A stretch of 64,000 nt of DNA. Source: Cyanoderma ruficeps. Taxonomy: Eukaryota > Chordata > Aves > Passeriformes > Timaliidae. The stretch lies in NCBI GenBank assembly GCA_008694505.1, contig VZDJ01007747.1, forward strand, positions 1,949,390 through 2,013,389, in the 5' to 3' direction. A program made the position numbers and the translations under genes. How positions within the stretch are numbered: the first letter of the stretch is position 1; the number at the start of each line of letters is the position of its first letter. The notes below the pieces were generated by a model. The model was not told the origin of the DNA and searched no databases. It saw only the letters and a program-made list of their open reading frames with translations. Of this stretch, positions 1-13,900 are shown piece after piece.

Positions 1-3000
1 ACACATTGTTGATTTTACTCTAAGTGTAGATAGAAATAGTTCTCCCCTTAGTTTAATATTTTAAAATCCCACGTTTTTCTCTGCTTTGTTAAGACTGAAA
101 AGCTTACTTATGTGTAAAATAGTGAGTCCTCATGGCCCATTTCATTATCACTATGAGTGCAAGCTCTTTCTTTCTAACATCCAGTGAGCCCTAAGAAAAC
201 ACAACGTTTGCCTAGAGGTGGCCCCTTCAAAAATGAGTAGGTGAGGGAGACAAGGTTGGGAGCAGTTTCTGATGAGTGGGGTGGGGAGATGATGCAGATA
301 GGTGGAGAAGCTGGTTGAGATCCAGGATGCACACAGGACCCTGTAGCTGCTCTTGAGACTTGGTTTGCTGAAGCCAGGAAGGGATATGGGAAGAGCATCT
401 CCTGAGAGGAATTTGGAGAATGTTTTGGGGCACGTCAAGAAGATCTTCCTGGTTTTGAGGAACCAGCTCTAGCTGGCTAACACCTGGATATAAGCACATT
501 TTGGATGGCAAGTGAAGCAAACCTTTGAGGGGCTCCATTTTAAGTTTTGACAACTTCGTAAGTGCTACTCTGGCAGTGAGGGAAAGTGGTGTTGCATTCT
601 CTCTCCACGTGGTTACTAGAAAACCAAGACACAAAGCAAGCCTGCTGTGCCCTCCCTCGTGGGGAGGGCTCTTTCACAGAAAGGAGTTGGGCAATAATTG
701 ATTATTGAAGTTTATGTGGAAGGTAATGCGACCAAAAGCAAATGCAGCCTACTACTTTATGATCTTTCACTTTCTGAAAATGTATTATAGGAGAATATAA
801 AATCAGTTATTGCAAATTGTATTTGAATGCACTGTTTTCTCTGAGGTACTGAACTTGCTGATGGTGCACATGCTTTTGTGTTGAGTGAGGAGCTTTTAAC
901 AAAAAGCTAACGTATAAAGCTGAGATGATCAGAAAATATTTATAACGCCTAACCTCCTTGAGGTTGAATATATTTTCTTACACTTGTATTGTCAGGTCTA
1001 GTAAATTACTACAGTTTAGAGAGCCACTTCTTTATAGTTTATGAAAAAGCATATCTTTGTAGCTTTTGTTGAAAAGGAATCTTGAAAAAAACATTTTCAA
1101 CCAAGGCAAAAAACTCCGCACATTGTGCAAGTGGTCGAGGACTGTTTACTCTGCCTTGAGTGCAGAGCTTAGTCTCCAAGACTTTCCTCACTTGAAATTC
1201 AGACTCAGTCCTCATATCAATTGTGAGTGATCAAAGTCACATGAAACAAATCAATCCAGAAAACAGGTAAAATTTCCTGAATTTTTGGTTAATTGGGAAT
1301 GTAGAGACTGAATTGTGCCTTTGTTTGCTAAGGAAAGCAGTTCTTTTAGAGACCCATGGTTAGGGAAGAATGGGTTGGTTTTTTCCACTCAGAATGTATT
1401 AGTGGTGTAAGACAGCTGGAAGGCAGTCGCACCACTTGACTTTTCTCTCTTTGTTTCTAAGTTGTGTGTTCCAGTTGTCTTCTGATGCTGAGGTAAGATG
1501 AGAAGTTATTCTGTGGAAAATTCTCCCTGAGAAAGCAGACATACTCATGATACTTCTAGCTGAGTCTGGGATTTGGAGAAGACACGTGGGATCTGACTGT
1601 TTTAAGGCCTAAGATAAAAAATTAGTTGTCTGGGAACAAGGTGAAGGTGAAGGAAGGAATGCTGCTAAAGAATGTTGTGGCCTGAAGGAGAAAATGCCAG
1701 AGGAATAAGTGATTGTAAACTGATGAGTTTCCTTTATCTAATCACCCTTTCTTAGTCCTTAAGGATCTCCCTCCTCAAACTAAGCGGTGTTATGCCTCAA
1801 AAGCAGGTAAAAAGCCTTGAAGAAACCAAGTGGCTCTGTATTCCTAAGCCCAGAAGAAACAACATGTTTTATAGATATTCACTTTTTGTCGCTATCAATA
1901 GTGTGTAGTAAAGTTCTAGGACTTGAAAAAAGTCTTTCTTTTATGAAGCACCATTCTGTTATACACGTGCTGTGTGTACCACCTATTGCAGAGTCTCTCT
2001 GTGCTGTGGTATTTTGCCACTTTCACAGTTTTTGTTGTGAAAGATGAAGGGCCACCTTGAGAAACCACAAAAAATTATTCATGGTGTCTGTTTTGGCCAT
2101 TCAGATTTTCCCCACACTGAGTTTGTTCAAAAGATCAGAGAGCAACATCATGGGAGCATATGCAGAAATGCAGAACTTATGAAACTCCCTCCCTCCCTTT
2201 CAGGCAACACACTGTTCTTGCTCTCTATTGAAAAGTGACTAACAGTAGGTGTTGTCTGTCTGACACATATGCTGTGTCAGTTGCTAATAGACAGCTGTAA
2301 GTAGCTCTTATCTAAATAATAAAATTAGAATATAATGTTTCAGCTGGGAGAGACATTAAATAATAGTCTAGAGCAACTGACTGAGAGACAAAAGACACCC
2401 ACCCTCAGTGAATATTATAATTAAACAACTTGCCTATAATGAGTTGCCCCTCGTGTTTCTGTACATTAAGATACAGATTATTTTTGGATGCTGTATTAGT
2501 ACTGTACTCTTTCAGGAGTCTTCAAAGCTCTGTGAATTGTGAAGGCAGTAAGTAGGTTAAAAGTAAAGACATGTTGTTGGTGCTGGCAGTGGCCAGGGAT
2601 CAGGTGTCAGTTGGGACAAGAAAGATGAAATCTGAGCAAACTTGCAGCTAATTTCAAAGCATAAAAAGAAATCTCTAAATGATCTTACAAGGGGCAGAGT
2701 GTTCTCAGGATTTATTTTCTCTGTGGATCGGTCTCCCCTCTGCCCCCAACTTCCTGTGCTGGTCTTGAGAGGAGACTGATGGCTCTTTGCCTGCGAGTTT
2801 TCTGTAAGTCTCAGGGGTGTGGTGGGAAGAAGGGCTAGGGGTGGTACTGTGTGGAATTCTCTTCATGAAGACTGCTTGCTTAGATGAGGATGTATTGAAG
2901 GGTTTTTTTTTTTACCCTGTTTGGTTGATTTCTTCTTCCCCTGAATAGGAGGTCAAAAGAAGTCAACTTTTGAGGATATACATAATCAGTGATTAAGGAG

Positions 3001-3416
3001 GTTGGCCATGGAGAGATATACCCTATTCAAGTGTAATCAAGAAACAGCTCAGAAGACTGTTCTGTTGTGCATTATGGCAAACCTGGGTGATGATCCTTAA
3101 ATGAGGAATTAATCTGTGGTATTTTGGAGGGGAAAAAAGGGTGAAATATGAAAGATCTCAAAGGAGAGGGATGAAAAAAGTGTATGTTAACTTTATCAAG
3201 TACTGTTAAGATGAGCAAAGTTAATGAACTTACTCAAGTAAATGAAGAATGGAACCAGAGCAACCTCTGTGGGAAATTTTTCAAATGACTCCTGAGAAGC
3301 TTGGGGAGAAAATCCTTGTAATGAAACTAGTGGAGGACAAATGAAATGGGATACAAGAACCTGAGCTCCTCAGTGAGACGGGAGAATGGGTAGATGATGG
3401 GTAACAATAAAATTAA
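1..3416. other. Non-coding A/T-rich DNA, no gene seen
   Basis: All six frames are interrupted at the rate expected for A/T-rich non-coding DNA. Short frames at 1817-2047 and 2044-2238 have no recognisable domain and no convincing splice sites. No interspersed repeat was recognised. A small perfect hairpin is listed separately. The run of T at about 2909-2921 is simple sequence. Confidence 0.6.
2260..2280. repeat. Small perfect inverted repeat
   Basis: The sequence CTGACACA, a 5-base spacer (TATGC) and TGTGTCAG form a perfect 8-bp stem. A hairpin this short can arise by chance in 64 kb. It is too small for a microRNA precursor, and nothing nearby suggests a function. Confidence 0.5.
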
Positions 3417-3445
3417 CATGTCATCTTTCATTTGGACTATAACAG

Positions 3446-3658
3446 CAAAGAAATAATTCACAATCAAAAAGCAAATTTAGTAACTAGGAGTCCCCCAACA
3501 AGACTTTGTAAGCTTTATGCAAGGGAAAGAAAAACAAACCAAAGAGCAGGAAAACAACTCACTTGGCGTGATACTGTGTCACAAACAAAATATTGCCTTG
3601 GAGATGAAAAATGGCATTTAGAATACCAAAGAAAATTTTACACAGCAGAAGATTTCAG
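3446..3658 (+). CDS. Candidate internal coding exon, unidentified
   Basis: An open frame runs from just after a stop at 3414-3416 to the stop at 3660-3662. Inside it, an AG at 3444-3445 preceded by a weak pyrimidine stretch could be a splice acceptor. A GT at 3659-3660 in the context TTCAG|GTAATA is a good donor match. The implied exon is 213 nt and symmetric, phase 2 at both ends, so it could be included or skipped without a frameshift. The encoded residues are unusual for this window: mixed and charged, with two tryptophans and three tyrosines, ending in YQRKFYTAEDFR. I do not recognise the family. The plus strand here is A-rich, which alone would favour Lys, Arg, Glu, Gln and Asn, and no second exon was found nearby. 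There is no in-frame ATG at the beginning, so it could only be an internal exon. It may be a chance frame. Confidence 0.2.
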
Positions 3659-4725
3659 GTAATAGCACTGATAAGTCATTAAATCTGCAGTAACTGATTT
3701 TTATAGTAGCCTCATAAATTAAATGGCACCATATTCAAAGTACACAATGCGCTAAAGCTTTGCTTCTGAAACTTCTGAAAAAAAAACCCAAAGATTTTTT
3801 CCTAAAAGCCTGGGATGTTTCCAGATATCCTAGGCTTCAAAAAAGAGAATAATTATTCAGTCTCTCGAGCATCTGTCTTGGAGAATAAGTGAAAAATTGA
3901 TGTGTCTGTGCAAGATAAAAAGAGACAGTGGCATTGCAAAAGGGCCAGAGCTGTATAAGTTTGATGTTTGTACTAATAGCCATGGAGAAGACATTTTACA
4001 TTTGGATAGATCTGAGCAGTTGACTTGTTAGAGATCTCCAACCAAACACTTGAATAAATATTATCCAGCTTACTTAAAAAAAACCTCTGTGCTCAGAGCC
4101 AAATGTTACTGGTAAAGAAAGCAGTTACAAAATCACACTCTGAACACTGGCAGAGAAATTAATATTCTATGCGGGATGAAACCTTCAGCAAAAAGATCCC
4201 ATTGCCACCCATGAGGCTTACAAATAGGCATATATAGCAGCACCAAGGGTGATGACATTCTGATGTGTAGGTGCCGAGACAGTAGGATAGAAACTGTGGC
4301 ACATCACACTCACAGCCTCATATGTCTGCTAGTAAAAGCCAGGGGAGTAAATCTAGAATTGAAATAAAACAATGAAATTGTGAGTGACTGTAGGTTCCCG
4401 TGTGGAGCAGTTCTGACCTCCTAAGAGCTAAAACCTGACCTCCAAAAGGTAAAAGCAATACAGGAAAGCCTACTACTAAAGATATTAAATCAGTTCAGAG
4501 ATTATTAGGGTTTATAAACTCAGACTGAATTTTTTTTCTAATAGGTCTCAGATGTGCGCGAATTCCTGTGGCAACTGCTAGGCAGAGACTCATACTGGAA
4601 GCAAGTCCCTTCATATGACATGCTGTACCCCATGTGCTAATGGCTGATAGCCACATGCATCAGAGTTTCAGGTTTATCTTTTAATTGTTTCTCTGTACAA
4701 ATAGGGGATGACTGACATTTCTGAC

Positions 4726-4775
4726 TTTGTTGTTGTTGTGGGGTTTGTTTTGTTGTGGGTTTGTTTTTTTTTTTA
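4726..4775. repeat. T/G-rich low-complexity tract
   Basis: A GTT-repeated stretch passes into GGGTTTGTTTT-type sequence and a T run of more than 10. This is simple sequence, with no tail or flank that would mark it as the end of a retroposon. Confidence 0.6.
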
Positions 4776-4918
4776 AGTAAGCCTGTGCTATTCAAGTTGG
4801 GTTATAAGAAATTCCATCAGCAATGGCAGTGATTGCTTTGCAATATGCCTGCCCTTTGCACTGTGTAGAGGAGCCTTGTATTTGGTGTGGCAGTGGCATA
4901 TTTCACCTGCCAAAAGTA

Positions 4919-4933
4919 CAGCAGCAGCAGCAG
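4919..4933. repeat. Short (CAG)5 microsatellite
   Basis: Five uninterrupted CAG units followed by CCC. It is not within a supported reading frame and is too short to be remarkable, though it may be length-polymorphic. Confidence 0.6.
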
Positions 4934-5093
4934 CCCATGCGAAGGAGCCCAGTAACCAGTGGGTAATCAGAGTCTCAGGTTAAGCCCAGGGTGTAGGCGT
5001 GCTCCTTGCCCCAGCGTCTCTTTGCTGGCTCCACTGCTGTTCCCATTGCAAGATCCCTGCTACTAAAGAGGGGACATGTGTGTTGTCAGGGCT

Positions 5094-5345
5094 GTTGAAG
5101 TGAGGGTGAGGTAGAGAGAGAATGGCCTTTCTGACAAAAATAATTGTGCTTGTATTTTGAGTGAGGAAGAATGACAATTCCTGCAGTTAATGGAAAAGGT
5201 TTCTATAATGTCATGCCAGATGTTGGATTCTTTCCTGTCCACATTTCCCCTTGCTGTTAGCGGAAGAGGAGGGTAATGAGGTAGAGCGAGAATTAGAATT
5301 TTTTGTGCTGGTGTTGCAAGTGTACATGTTCCAGTGGTTATCAGT
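5094..5345. repeat. Possible diverged direct duplication
   Basis: A segment at about 5099-5160 (GAGGGTGAGGTAGAGAGAGA, then a T/G-rich part ending TTTTGAGTG) resembles one at about 5270-5332 (GAGGGTAATGAGGTAGAGCG, then TTTTGTGCTGG to GCAAGTG). The match is gapped and interrupted. It could be an old tandem duplication of roughly 170 bp, or merely two purine-rich stretches. Confidence 0.25.
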
Positions 5346-5606
5346 GGTAAGGTGGGCACAAGAAAAATTATTCTGATCTTCTAAGAATGATTTTTTTTTC
5401 TTTTTTTAAAATAGTTCTCTGATGGGATACTGTGGCTTTAATAGGTGCAGAGTATTGAAGTACTATCCCTGCTTCCCTCTCTACTGCCATGTTGGAAAGT
5501 TTGGCTGTTCAGGGAGAGCAAGGGAAATGACTTGAGGGTGTCTTGATTTTTGTCAGGGACTAGCAGATGCCATCCTTTGCTCCCCCAGTGCCTCAGTCTG
5601 GTGGCT

Positions 5607-5628
5607 GCCCATGGAGAGAGCCATGGGC
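5607..5628. repeat. Perfect 8-bp inverted repeat
   Basis: GCCCATGG, then AGAGAG, then CCATGGGC. The stem is perfect and the arms are G/C-rich, unlike most of the window. No function is evident. Confidence 0.45.
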
Positions 5629-7930
5629 TGAATATGCTCTTTGTTGGGGTTTGATGCCTGAAGCCAAACAGGTGGTGTCAGGCCACCAAGGCCTTCTCCT
5701 CCAGCAGCTCCTCTTGTCTACCATAGCCACAGTTGCCACAGATCTCTGTGCCATACTTCAAGCAGGTGACGGGGAATTGCTTCCATGGAAAATAGGATTG
5801 CCACTGTTGAGTGGCCCTCATGCAGAGAGTGTTGGGGAGCCAGTCACATGAGTGACAAGTTTGAACGTTTTTCCAAGATTAGCCTAATTTACCTAATGCA
5901 CATATACATTAAGTTTTTAAGTTTTTTGGGGTCATACTGAGAAGGTGGATTTTGGATGGTGGTTTTTATGAAATGAAGGCAGGAGGCTTTCAGAGGACTT
6001 GTCAGCTCCTGAGTCTCCTGTTTCCCCTCATTAGAGGCCCAGCCTTTTTCCCCTGCAAGTCACAGATCTGTTGTAACTGCTCCATTAAGCCAGTGTGTGT
6101 CACAGTGGCGACTCCACAAATTTACACTGGCTGGTTTTGTCCACAAGGTGTGAAACTGGAGGATCAGGAGAACCAGCTCTGCAGATGTATTTTCCACATG
6201 CTGAGTGGGAGCTGACACAAACGAAATGCTTTTCCTTCGGGGCTTTGGCAGCTCTTGCCCAATCTGTCAGAGAAATGGTTATGACTGCTTCTCTGCTCTC
6301 AGATGAGGCTGTTGAAAACTTACAGCCTCTCTGGGAATTTCAGCTTCTTTCCATGGGCTAGTAATAAAATTCAGTTTTATGTTATGTTTAATTGCAGGCG
6401 ATTTGAAGCGTTAAGAAGTCTCTCTTGGCAGGTGTAAAAAGATGGGGAAAAAACCCAAACCAAACCAAACGCACCCCACCTGCCCTTTTTTCGTCAAACC
6501 TAAATACTTACTCTTTTTGAGAACATCCACAGTTTTTACATTGCTTGACTGGCTGCTCTAAGAAGCTGCTCACAGCAGATATTTGCTACAACTTACATAA
6601 TATCTTTTTTTCTGTTGGTTTCTTTGTTTAGTTTCTAAACAAATATCTTTCTTAAATTATATTAATTTAGGCTAAATTATTAATTTAAATACTTTTATTT
6701 CTGGTATTAACTTTTTTTTTTGCTTATAACCCGTGTTTTTGTAATGCCTTTTCATTATATTGCAATTGTAACAAAAGTGACAGAAATATGTTAGCAAAAG
6801 CCCTTAGGTGGGGAGCAATAAAATGCAGTCATACCAAGAGAAGAATTAAGGCAGCATCAGCATCATATTAGAAGTGATTAAATGAACCAAAATAAATAAA
6901 ATTTGATTTTTTTCAACCCCCTACCCTGTTGATTTTGTTTAAATGTATACAACTTAAAAAATGTTTGTGAATGAGATTTTATTTCAGAAGGTATTATAGA
7001 AAGCAAATATAAAAATCACAGATGATGCATAGTAATGGCTGTGTTTTTTTTGTAAAATGTTTACTTTTCCCATGACAAGTTGTACCTCTGGATATTCATA
7101 GTTTTGAGGTTTTTTTATGTCTAGAAGCAGCTTTCACAACCTCAGACCTGGTAATCCAGATAGGAAACAGAAATAGCAAGTAAACCGCAGATGTTTTTAA
7201 CAGGTGGCTACGATGATGTGAAAATGGAGAATAAATATGTGATCATTACAGCTAGTTACAGATAGCTTTTTGTCTGGTATCACATTGAGGAAAATAATGC
7301 TTAAGTGACATTCTTTATTGAAAAAACTCCTCACTGGAAATGTTTCTCCTGCCTGTTTAATGAAACATAATTTAACAAGTTCTTTAGAAGAAAATTTGCT
7401 TCATGCTACTGTCAAACATATTGCATTCAAGGAACTTGATTAAAGCTTTGATGACAAGGTATCAGTGGAAGTGGTAGCTTGGGCTTTGAATAACAGAACT
7501 TTCCAGGAAAGATAGATCTATCCTGAAACTGATATAATTTGGCAGCTGAATGAGTAATACGGCTTTGAGAGTTATATCCTCATGACAGATACTATTTGTT
7601 ATATTCTGGGTGAGACTAGAATGTCAGGATGTCTATTTTGAGAAGTGCTCAAGATAAAAGAAGAGCTGGATAGTGTAATAGTAAATTTGAATAAGGAATT
7701 ATGCTTTATTTTAGAATTTACTGCTTGTTTTTACTCCAGGACATAACTCTCTGTTCTGGTTTTTGTGTGGGTTTTGTTTTGACAAACAATTATATTCCAA
7801 CTGTGAATCACAACCAATCTATCCATGAGGTACAAAAAAGGGCTAGCAAGGTTAAAGCAATTGCATTAGTGATCCATTTTTAGAGAAATATTTTCAGCTA
7901 AGGAAGCATCAGCCAGTGGTATGGTAGGAG

Positions 7931-7981
7931 TACCATCAATGCAGTTATGGTTAGTATTTATGAAATACCATCAATGCAGTT
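7931..7981. repeat. 16-bp direct repeat, 35-bp spacing
   Basis: TACCATCAATGCAGTT occurs at 7931-7946 and again, identically, at 7966-7981. Partial similarity continues on both sides (a G/T-rich stretch after each copy), consistent with a small tandem duplication followed by mutation. Confidence 0.65.
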
Positions 7982-10900
7982 GTGGGCAGCGCTTATGCCT
8001 AGAAATCTCGTCTTCCTGCTGCAAAATTTGCAAATAGGCAGTTCCACCTCCAGTGCAGCATTGCCCTGCTGGTGACTGGGGATATGAGCAGTACAAGGAT
8101 GCAAGCTCTGAGTGGTTGTTATTGAAAGGTGTGGCCTGTATTTTAATGTTAATGGTCATAATTGCTGATTGCTTAGTGCTTGGCTCTTATTGGGAAGCCT
8201 CGCCGAGCCTTTGCATTTCTCTCGGTTAAGTACATGATAGAGGTTTGAACAAAAGCATAGAGATTCGAAACAAAGTATCTTAAATTTTAAATTTCCCAGT
8301 AAATATTTTGACAAAGTATACCTGATATATGCAGATGACCTTGAACAAAATATTTTTTTACCTTTATGATTTCATTGCTTTAAATTGAAATTAGAAAAGG
8401 AAATCCACTGCCATGGTAATTGCTGTAGCTATCTCATTTCACTGTCAGTGCCTGTGATCATAGTGGCTCACATGCTTTTCCTTGACTAGGCAATGTGATG
8501 TTCTTTCTAATAAAAAAAAAATAATTAAGGAATGTTACTTTTTTTTTTAATGGGGATATTTACATTGCTGTTTACACAGGTCATTGATCTAATTGGATAT
8601 TCTTGAAAATTTATTTAAATTCTGAATGATTCTGCATTTTAAGATGGATAATCACTGCTACCCTTAACAGTACAATAGCATGTAAATTTTTAACAGTTTC
8701 TTGAAGACTGTCGTCCTTGTCCCCAGGTGTGCAAGACACACTTTCTTGGAATTATGACTGATTTCCAGAAGCTACCATTTCTCCCAGAGACCTCAGGTTC
8801 TCAGGTTATCACAGGCCTTCTGGGGGCAGGAAGAGGCTGTGAACTTGGTTCCTATTCCTTCCACTGCTGCCTTGCCTTCTCATTCTTTCCCTCCTCTGTA
8901 AGGGAGGGAGAGTGCTTGTTCTCTTTGTGCTAACTGTCACTATTTAGGTAGGGACTTTGGAACTGCCTAATGTAAAGCAGGCTTTCCATAAGCAGCCTAG
9001 TGTAAATCAAGTAATCTGTTTGGACAGAGGATGTAGAACAATGTCAGTTGCTCAGAGCTTGCAGAGATCCCAGCAGCTGCTGTTGGGTCTTGAGGTAATG
9101 CACTAAAGCGTGCATCTCTTCCCTGCCTTATTCTGATCCAGCACCTCTATGAATCAAGCAATTTTGGTTGTAAACAGGTTTTATTGGTGCTCCATAGTAT
9201 TTAGGAAGGTACTGTTGGGAAGAGGAATTGTCTTGGAAACCTTTTTACCACCTGTTGTGGATCTGCAAAGCTTAGAGGATCTGGACTGTAGGACTGCAGG
9301 TGTGAGGTGCAATACACCTACAGGTTTCGTACCTTGGGTAGGAGTTTTAAGGAGAGAAGTAATATGGAAACAGGTCTTTGAATAGTTGTTAGGATTCTCA
9401 TGTTGAAAGTTATTTTTAATAAGACTCTATTGTGATAAGTCCTGCCCCAAGAAGCATTCAGGAGATGACATGACCTGAGTCCTGCAGGGCTGAGTGCCCT
9501 GCCCTCACTGGGCAAAAATAGATGGCAGAATGCACACAGTAAGCAATTCCCTTCTTCTTGCCAAAGTGCATGTTTTCATCCCTTGTGCAGTTTAAAAAGC
9601 ATGGCACGAGCTGATGTATCACCACAGCTGTTTCTTAGGAGGTGTTTCCTTCTGTATTGTTTCCTTTATAAATTTTTCAGTGTTTCATGAGAATAAAGTT
9701 CATCATTGATTTTTTGTGATTAATTATCTTTCAATTATATTGATGGGAGAGGGAGACACACAATAAGTTTCAGAAATGGGTTTGCTGTAATTTAGTCCTG
9801 TTTGCCCTTATGCAGTACAAACAAGTGATAGTATTATTATTAAATATAATTGTAAAGATGAATGAAAATCTAGTGGTTTCAATGAAAAATTCTGGAATTA
9901 TTTCTATGACATCTTTTAGTAAAAGAAGTATTAATTTGTTTTAGATCTAATTATGCTTTCCTCTAAGGAAGGTCTCTCTACTTCAATCTCAGAAATTCTT
10001 AAGTGGAACTGACACTTTTGGGAAGATGGTAATTAATTTACATATTGCTTATATGATGTGAAAATAAGATGTAGAAGCCTGATTTTCCTCCCATTTGTAA
10101 TAAGAGGTAATCATAACAAGGAAAAAATCTATTCGTTTTATTAATGTAAATGTATGAAAGTTCTTTATTTGTTTAGTATTCTGAACTCTGGGAAATTTAA
10201 TAGCAATATTTCGGAAAGATTTTTCAACTGCACTGTATCTTTTTTCCCCTGAGCTGTAGCAACTGACTAATACTGAAGACAGCCTGAGCAGGGACTTTAT
10301 CATGGTAATGAGCCAAAAAGTCACGACTATCACGTAACAGAATATCTTCCAACAGAGGGCTCAATTCAGAGAAGCATCCAGGCTTATGATATGGTTGCTC
10401 AGTAGTGAAGGTGATCTGTGGCAATAGGGATAACTCAAATGAGGCAATGTGATCTCCTGGGATGCTTTAGTCCCTTCTTCATTCTCCTGAGGGCATCTGA
10501 ATGTTCCTGGGAGCATGGGTACTTGAGCTGGCACTTTGTATCTGCTTTCTCCTGCAGTCTTTAGGTCTTCCAGCAGTCATGTCATTCATGTTGCTAAAAC
10601 AGATCTAGCAGTGTGTCTGCACACTTGTTTGATTGTGGTGATCGCCTCTCAAACCCCTGGGTGTTGAGAATATGAAGGACTTTGTGTTTGGACGCTGTTG
10701 AAGAGGAACTTGAATTGTTCCAAAACTTGTAAACATCACAAATGGTGTTTGACCTCATATTTCAACAAAAATAAGTATAGATGTTTTGGGATATGCTTGG
10801 CATCTAGAATCTCGAGTCATACCTTGCTGTGATTTCTCTTTCCTATGTACCTTCTTTTGTCTTGGGATACCAAGGCAGCCCAAGACTCAGATTCATATTA

Positions 10901-13900
10901 CATGGTGAGCATGCTGAAGTGCTGCTTTGCTTTTGAAAGTCCTGGCTCTTTGTCTGCTTCTTCATATCTCTCCCTGTTGTCACACACTCTTGGATTTTTG
11001 TCTTTTTGTTTGTTTGTAGTTTTTGTTTGTTTATTTTCTGGCTCAAACTTGGTACTCATTCAAGCCACTTGAAATCACCTACCAGGTAGAAAAAAATATT
11101 CTGACAAAATCAATTATAAAGTTTGGCAGTTGAGCTGAATTGATTATTGGAGTCAGTGCCACATTTATTGCAAAAAGGTGAAATGAGAGGACTGGAAGCA
11201 AATACAGAAAGACAGGGAAAACAAGGGACAACAATCCTTTCTGTGAACAGAGCTCTTTACAAAACTGTATTTCTTTCCTACTCCTTCCATTACTTCCTCC
11301 TACCTGCTCCGGCTTATAAAGCATGCCTGAATGTGTGTATGCTTCAGTCTCTGTCTAAAGGAGAAAGCTAGAAGTTGGATGTCTTCTTACTTGAAGACTG
11401 ATATTCCTCTGTATTGTGATAATAAAATATGGTTTTCAATGCCTTTGGACATTGCCTCATGGTAAACAGACATGACACCAGATTTGATGGAGAGGTAAGA
11501 CAGGTTAGAGTTAAATTATGGAATTGTTTGCATGAAATATCACAGACTGCTTTGGACTTTGATGTATCAAAAAGAAATGGTTTTTACAGAAATAAAGAAT
11601 AATTGAAATAATACCTTTTATATTTTATTAGAATTATTATTTTAACAATTATAACTTAAAAAAAAATCCTTAAAATCCTTTATCCAGGGTGCAAATTGTT
11701 AGGTGCCTTGTTAAAAAGGAAAAAATAAAAAAAGCAGTACTGCTAATCTCCAAATAGTGACTTCTATATCTAACTCTGCTGTGACTAAACAAAAATGTAA
11801 AAAATTACCAATCCTATCTCATATCATGCAGAACCACATGCTGGAACCAGGATGTGAAGTCTCTGAAAGGTGACCCAGCGTTTTGAGTCTGTTGAACAGG
11901 AGCACCAGCAGCTCTGGATTTAATGATTTTGCTCTTAAATGTGAATATATATGTTTTTATAACCCATGAGTATAATTGGCTGTAGGTTGGTGGGACCTTT
12001 CAAGTATAAAAGTTTGAAAAAATTTTGTATATTGGAATATAGCACCATGCAGATAACTTTGTTCTACATCATTTCACTGTCTTTCCAGTATAGATCCAAA
12101 AGGAATTCAAATTACTTATGTACAGTAATATGTGTGGACTTATTATTATATATGTCACTGTGCCGTGACTCAGTAGCATATTTCCCATATATAGCAAACA
12201 AAGCAAGAAAAAATGTGGAGACATTGGGAATTTTGTCAAACAGAATGCAAAATACTCCTCGAAATGGGTGTCTATTTTAACTGGATACTTTAAAGTTGTG
12301 GTGGAAGATTTTTGACCTGAAGTGAATAAAGCCAAGTCTTTGTGTATCCTGTTCTTAAAGCGAGAAGTGCAGCTCATAAATTGATCAGGCAAAACAGCAA
12401 AATAAATGGGAAAACTTTTGGGAAAATCAAAATTTGTCTAAATATTCAGGGTGGGGTGGAATAATATGGGAGTGTGTTGGTTGGTTTGTTTGATTATGTG
12501 TTTTTTTGGTTTGTTGGTTTGGGGGTTTTTGTTTTTTATTTTCATGGGTTCACTTAATCTCAAAGGAGTTATACCAAGATAACATCTCTGGTGGACCAGA
12601 TACATAAGCTTTCCCCAAAATAATAATGTACCTTGTTGAATATTGACTCTCCATTGATATGTAGAAAGAAACATTTTGGGGTACCATCTACAGGCAGGTC
12701 AAAATCATAGAAGAGGGAATAATTTTGCAAGCCCCGAAGCTGAATAAAAAGCAATAAGGAAAAAGCTTGGTAGGTGAGGAATAACCTGAAGTATTAATAA
12801 TCAGATTTGAGGTCAAGGAGAGGAAGAAGACAAAAAACTTGTGAAGTTGAGAGTGGAAAGCTTTGTAGTAAGGTTTGCAGAATCTGACTCTACTACATAT
12901 AACTTCAACGATATGAAAGCCATTAAAGTCCAGCAACAGAAGCTTGTTTTTCTTTCCTGCTCACTTTTGATGATATTTATGTTAAATAAAGCAAACAAAA
13001 TAGAACCCTTCAAAATTCACAGTGCAATTCCGAATAGAAATTTGAAACACTTCCAAAATGTTTATTCAGTAGAAATGAAGTGCTGAAAAATATTTTGGAG
13101 TCCTATAGCAGTTGTGAAAAATGTACACTTGATTTACAGTTCTATTTATTTATAAAATGTTTGTAAAACATTTTTTTATTGCAGCATAAAATGTAGTAAT
13201 TTCTTAATTAAAATATTGTACATATTTGGGGTTCCAGTAGTCAAAATAGTGATAAAGCTTCTAAGGCTCTAGCTGTAAAGAATATGAAATATGGGAAATC
13301 TAGTGAATTTGATGGAAGAAATGCAACAGCACAAAATCAGTGACCTTATAAACATAACTTTCTTTCAACAGAATATTTAACTATAATTACATGGAAAAAT
13401 ATATGGCTTTGAATTTCAAAAAACCAATTTTGTTATGAAAGCTAGTTTGAATCTATGCTTTCGCATTGTGCAGAATAAGGTAATTCATATCAATAAAATG
13501 CTTCTGTTCTCAAAGTCAACAGTTAATTTTAATGTACTGATGCAGAGATATAGAGAGAGTATACATCAAAGTTTATATGTAAACACTCTTTCTGAGCACA
13601 TAATAAATGCTTATTAAAGTTACTCTTTCAGATATGTTTCTTATTTAAATCATATGGTATTTACTTTGTTCAGTTCTTAAGACACTTTCACGTCTATCTC
13701 CTAGAAATTCTTACTAAGTAAGAAACTTGGTGAGTTTGATTGTGAATGCAAGCTGTTGTCTTCTGTTATTGCTTCTCTAAGATAGTATTTTGACTTTGAA
13801 AGTAGCCTTCATATTGTCTGCAACTACTAGTTGCTTGGCACCTCTTGGAACTTCTTAATATTGTTTAGCTTATTTTAAAATTAGAAGTGGTCCTTTCTTC

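Larger units (their letters stand above)
3663..7930. other. Non-coding A/T-rich DNA with minor simple repeats
   Basis: No gene is supported. Frames at 5567-5851, 5952-6215 and 6095-6361 overlap one another in a locally G/C-richer stretch and encode no known domain. Simple repeats and a weak duplication inside this span are listed separately. An A-rich/CCAAA-type stretch lies at about 6447-6475. Confidence 0.55.
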
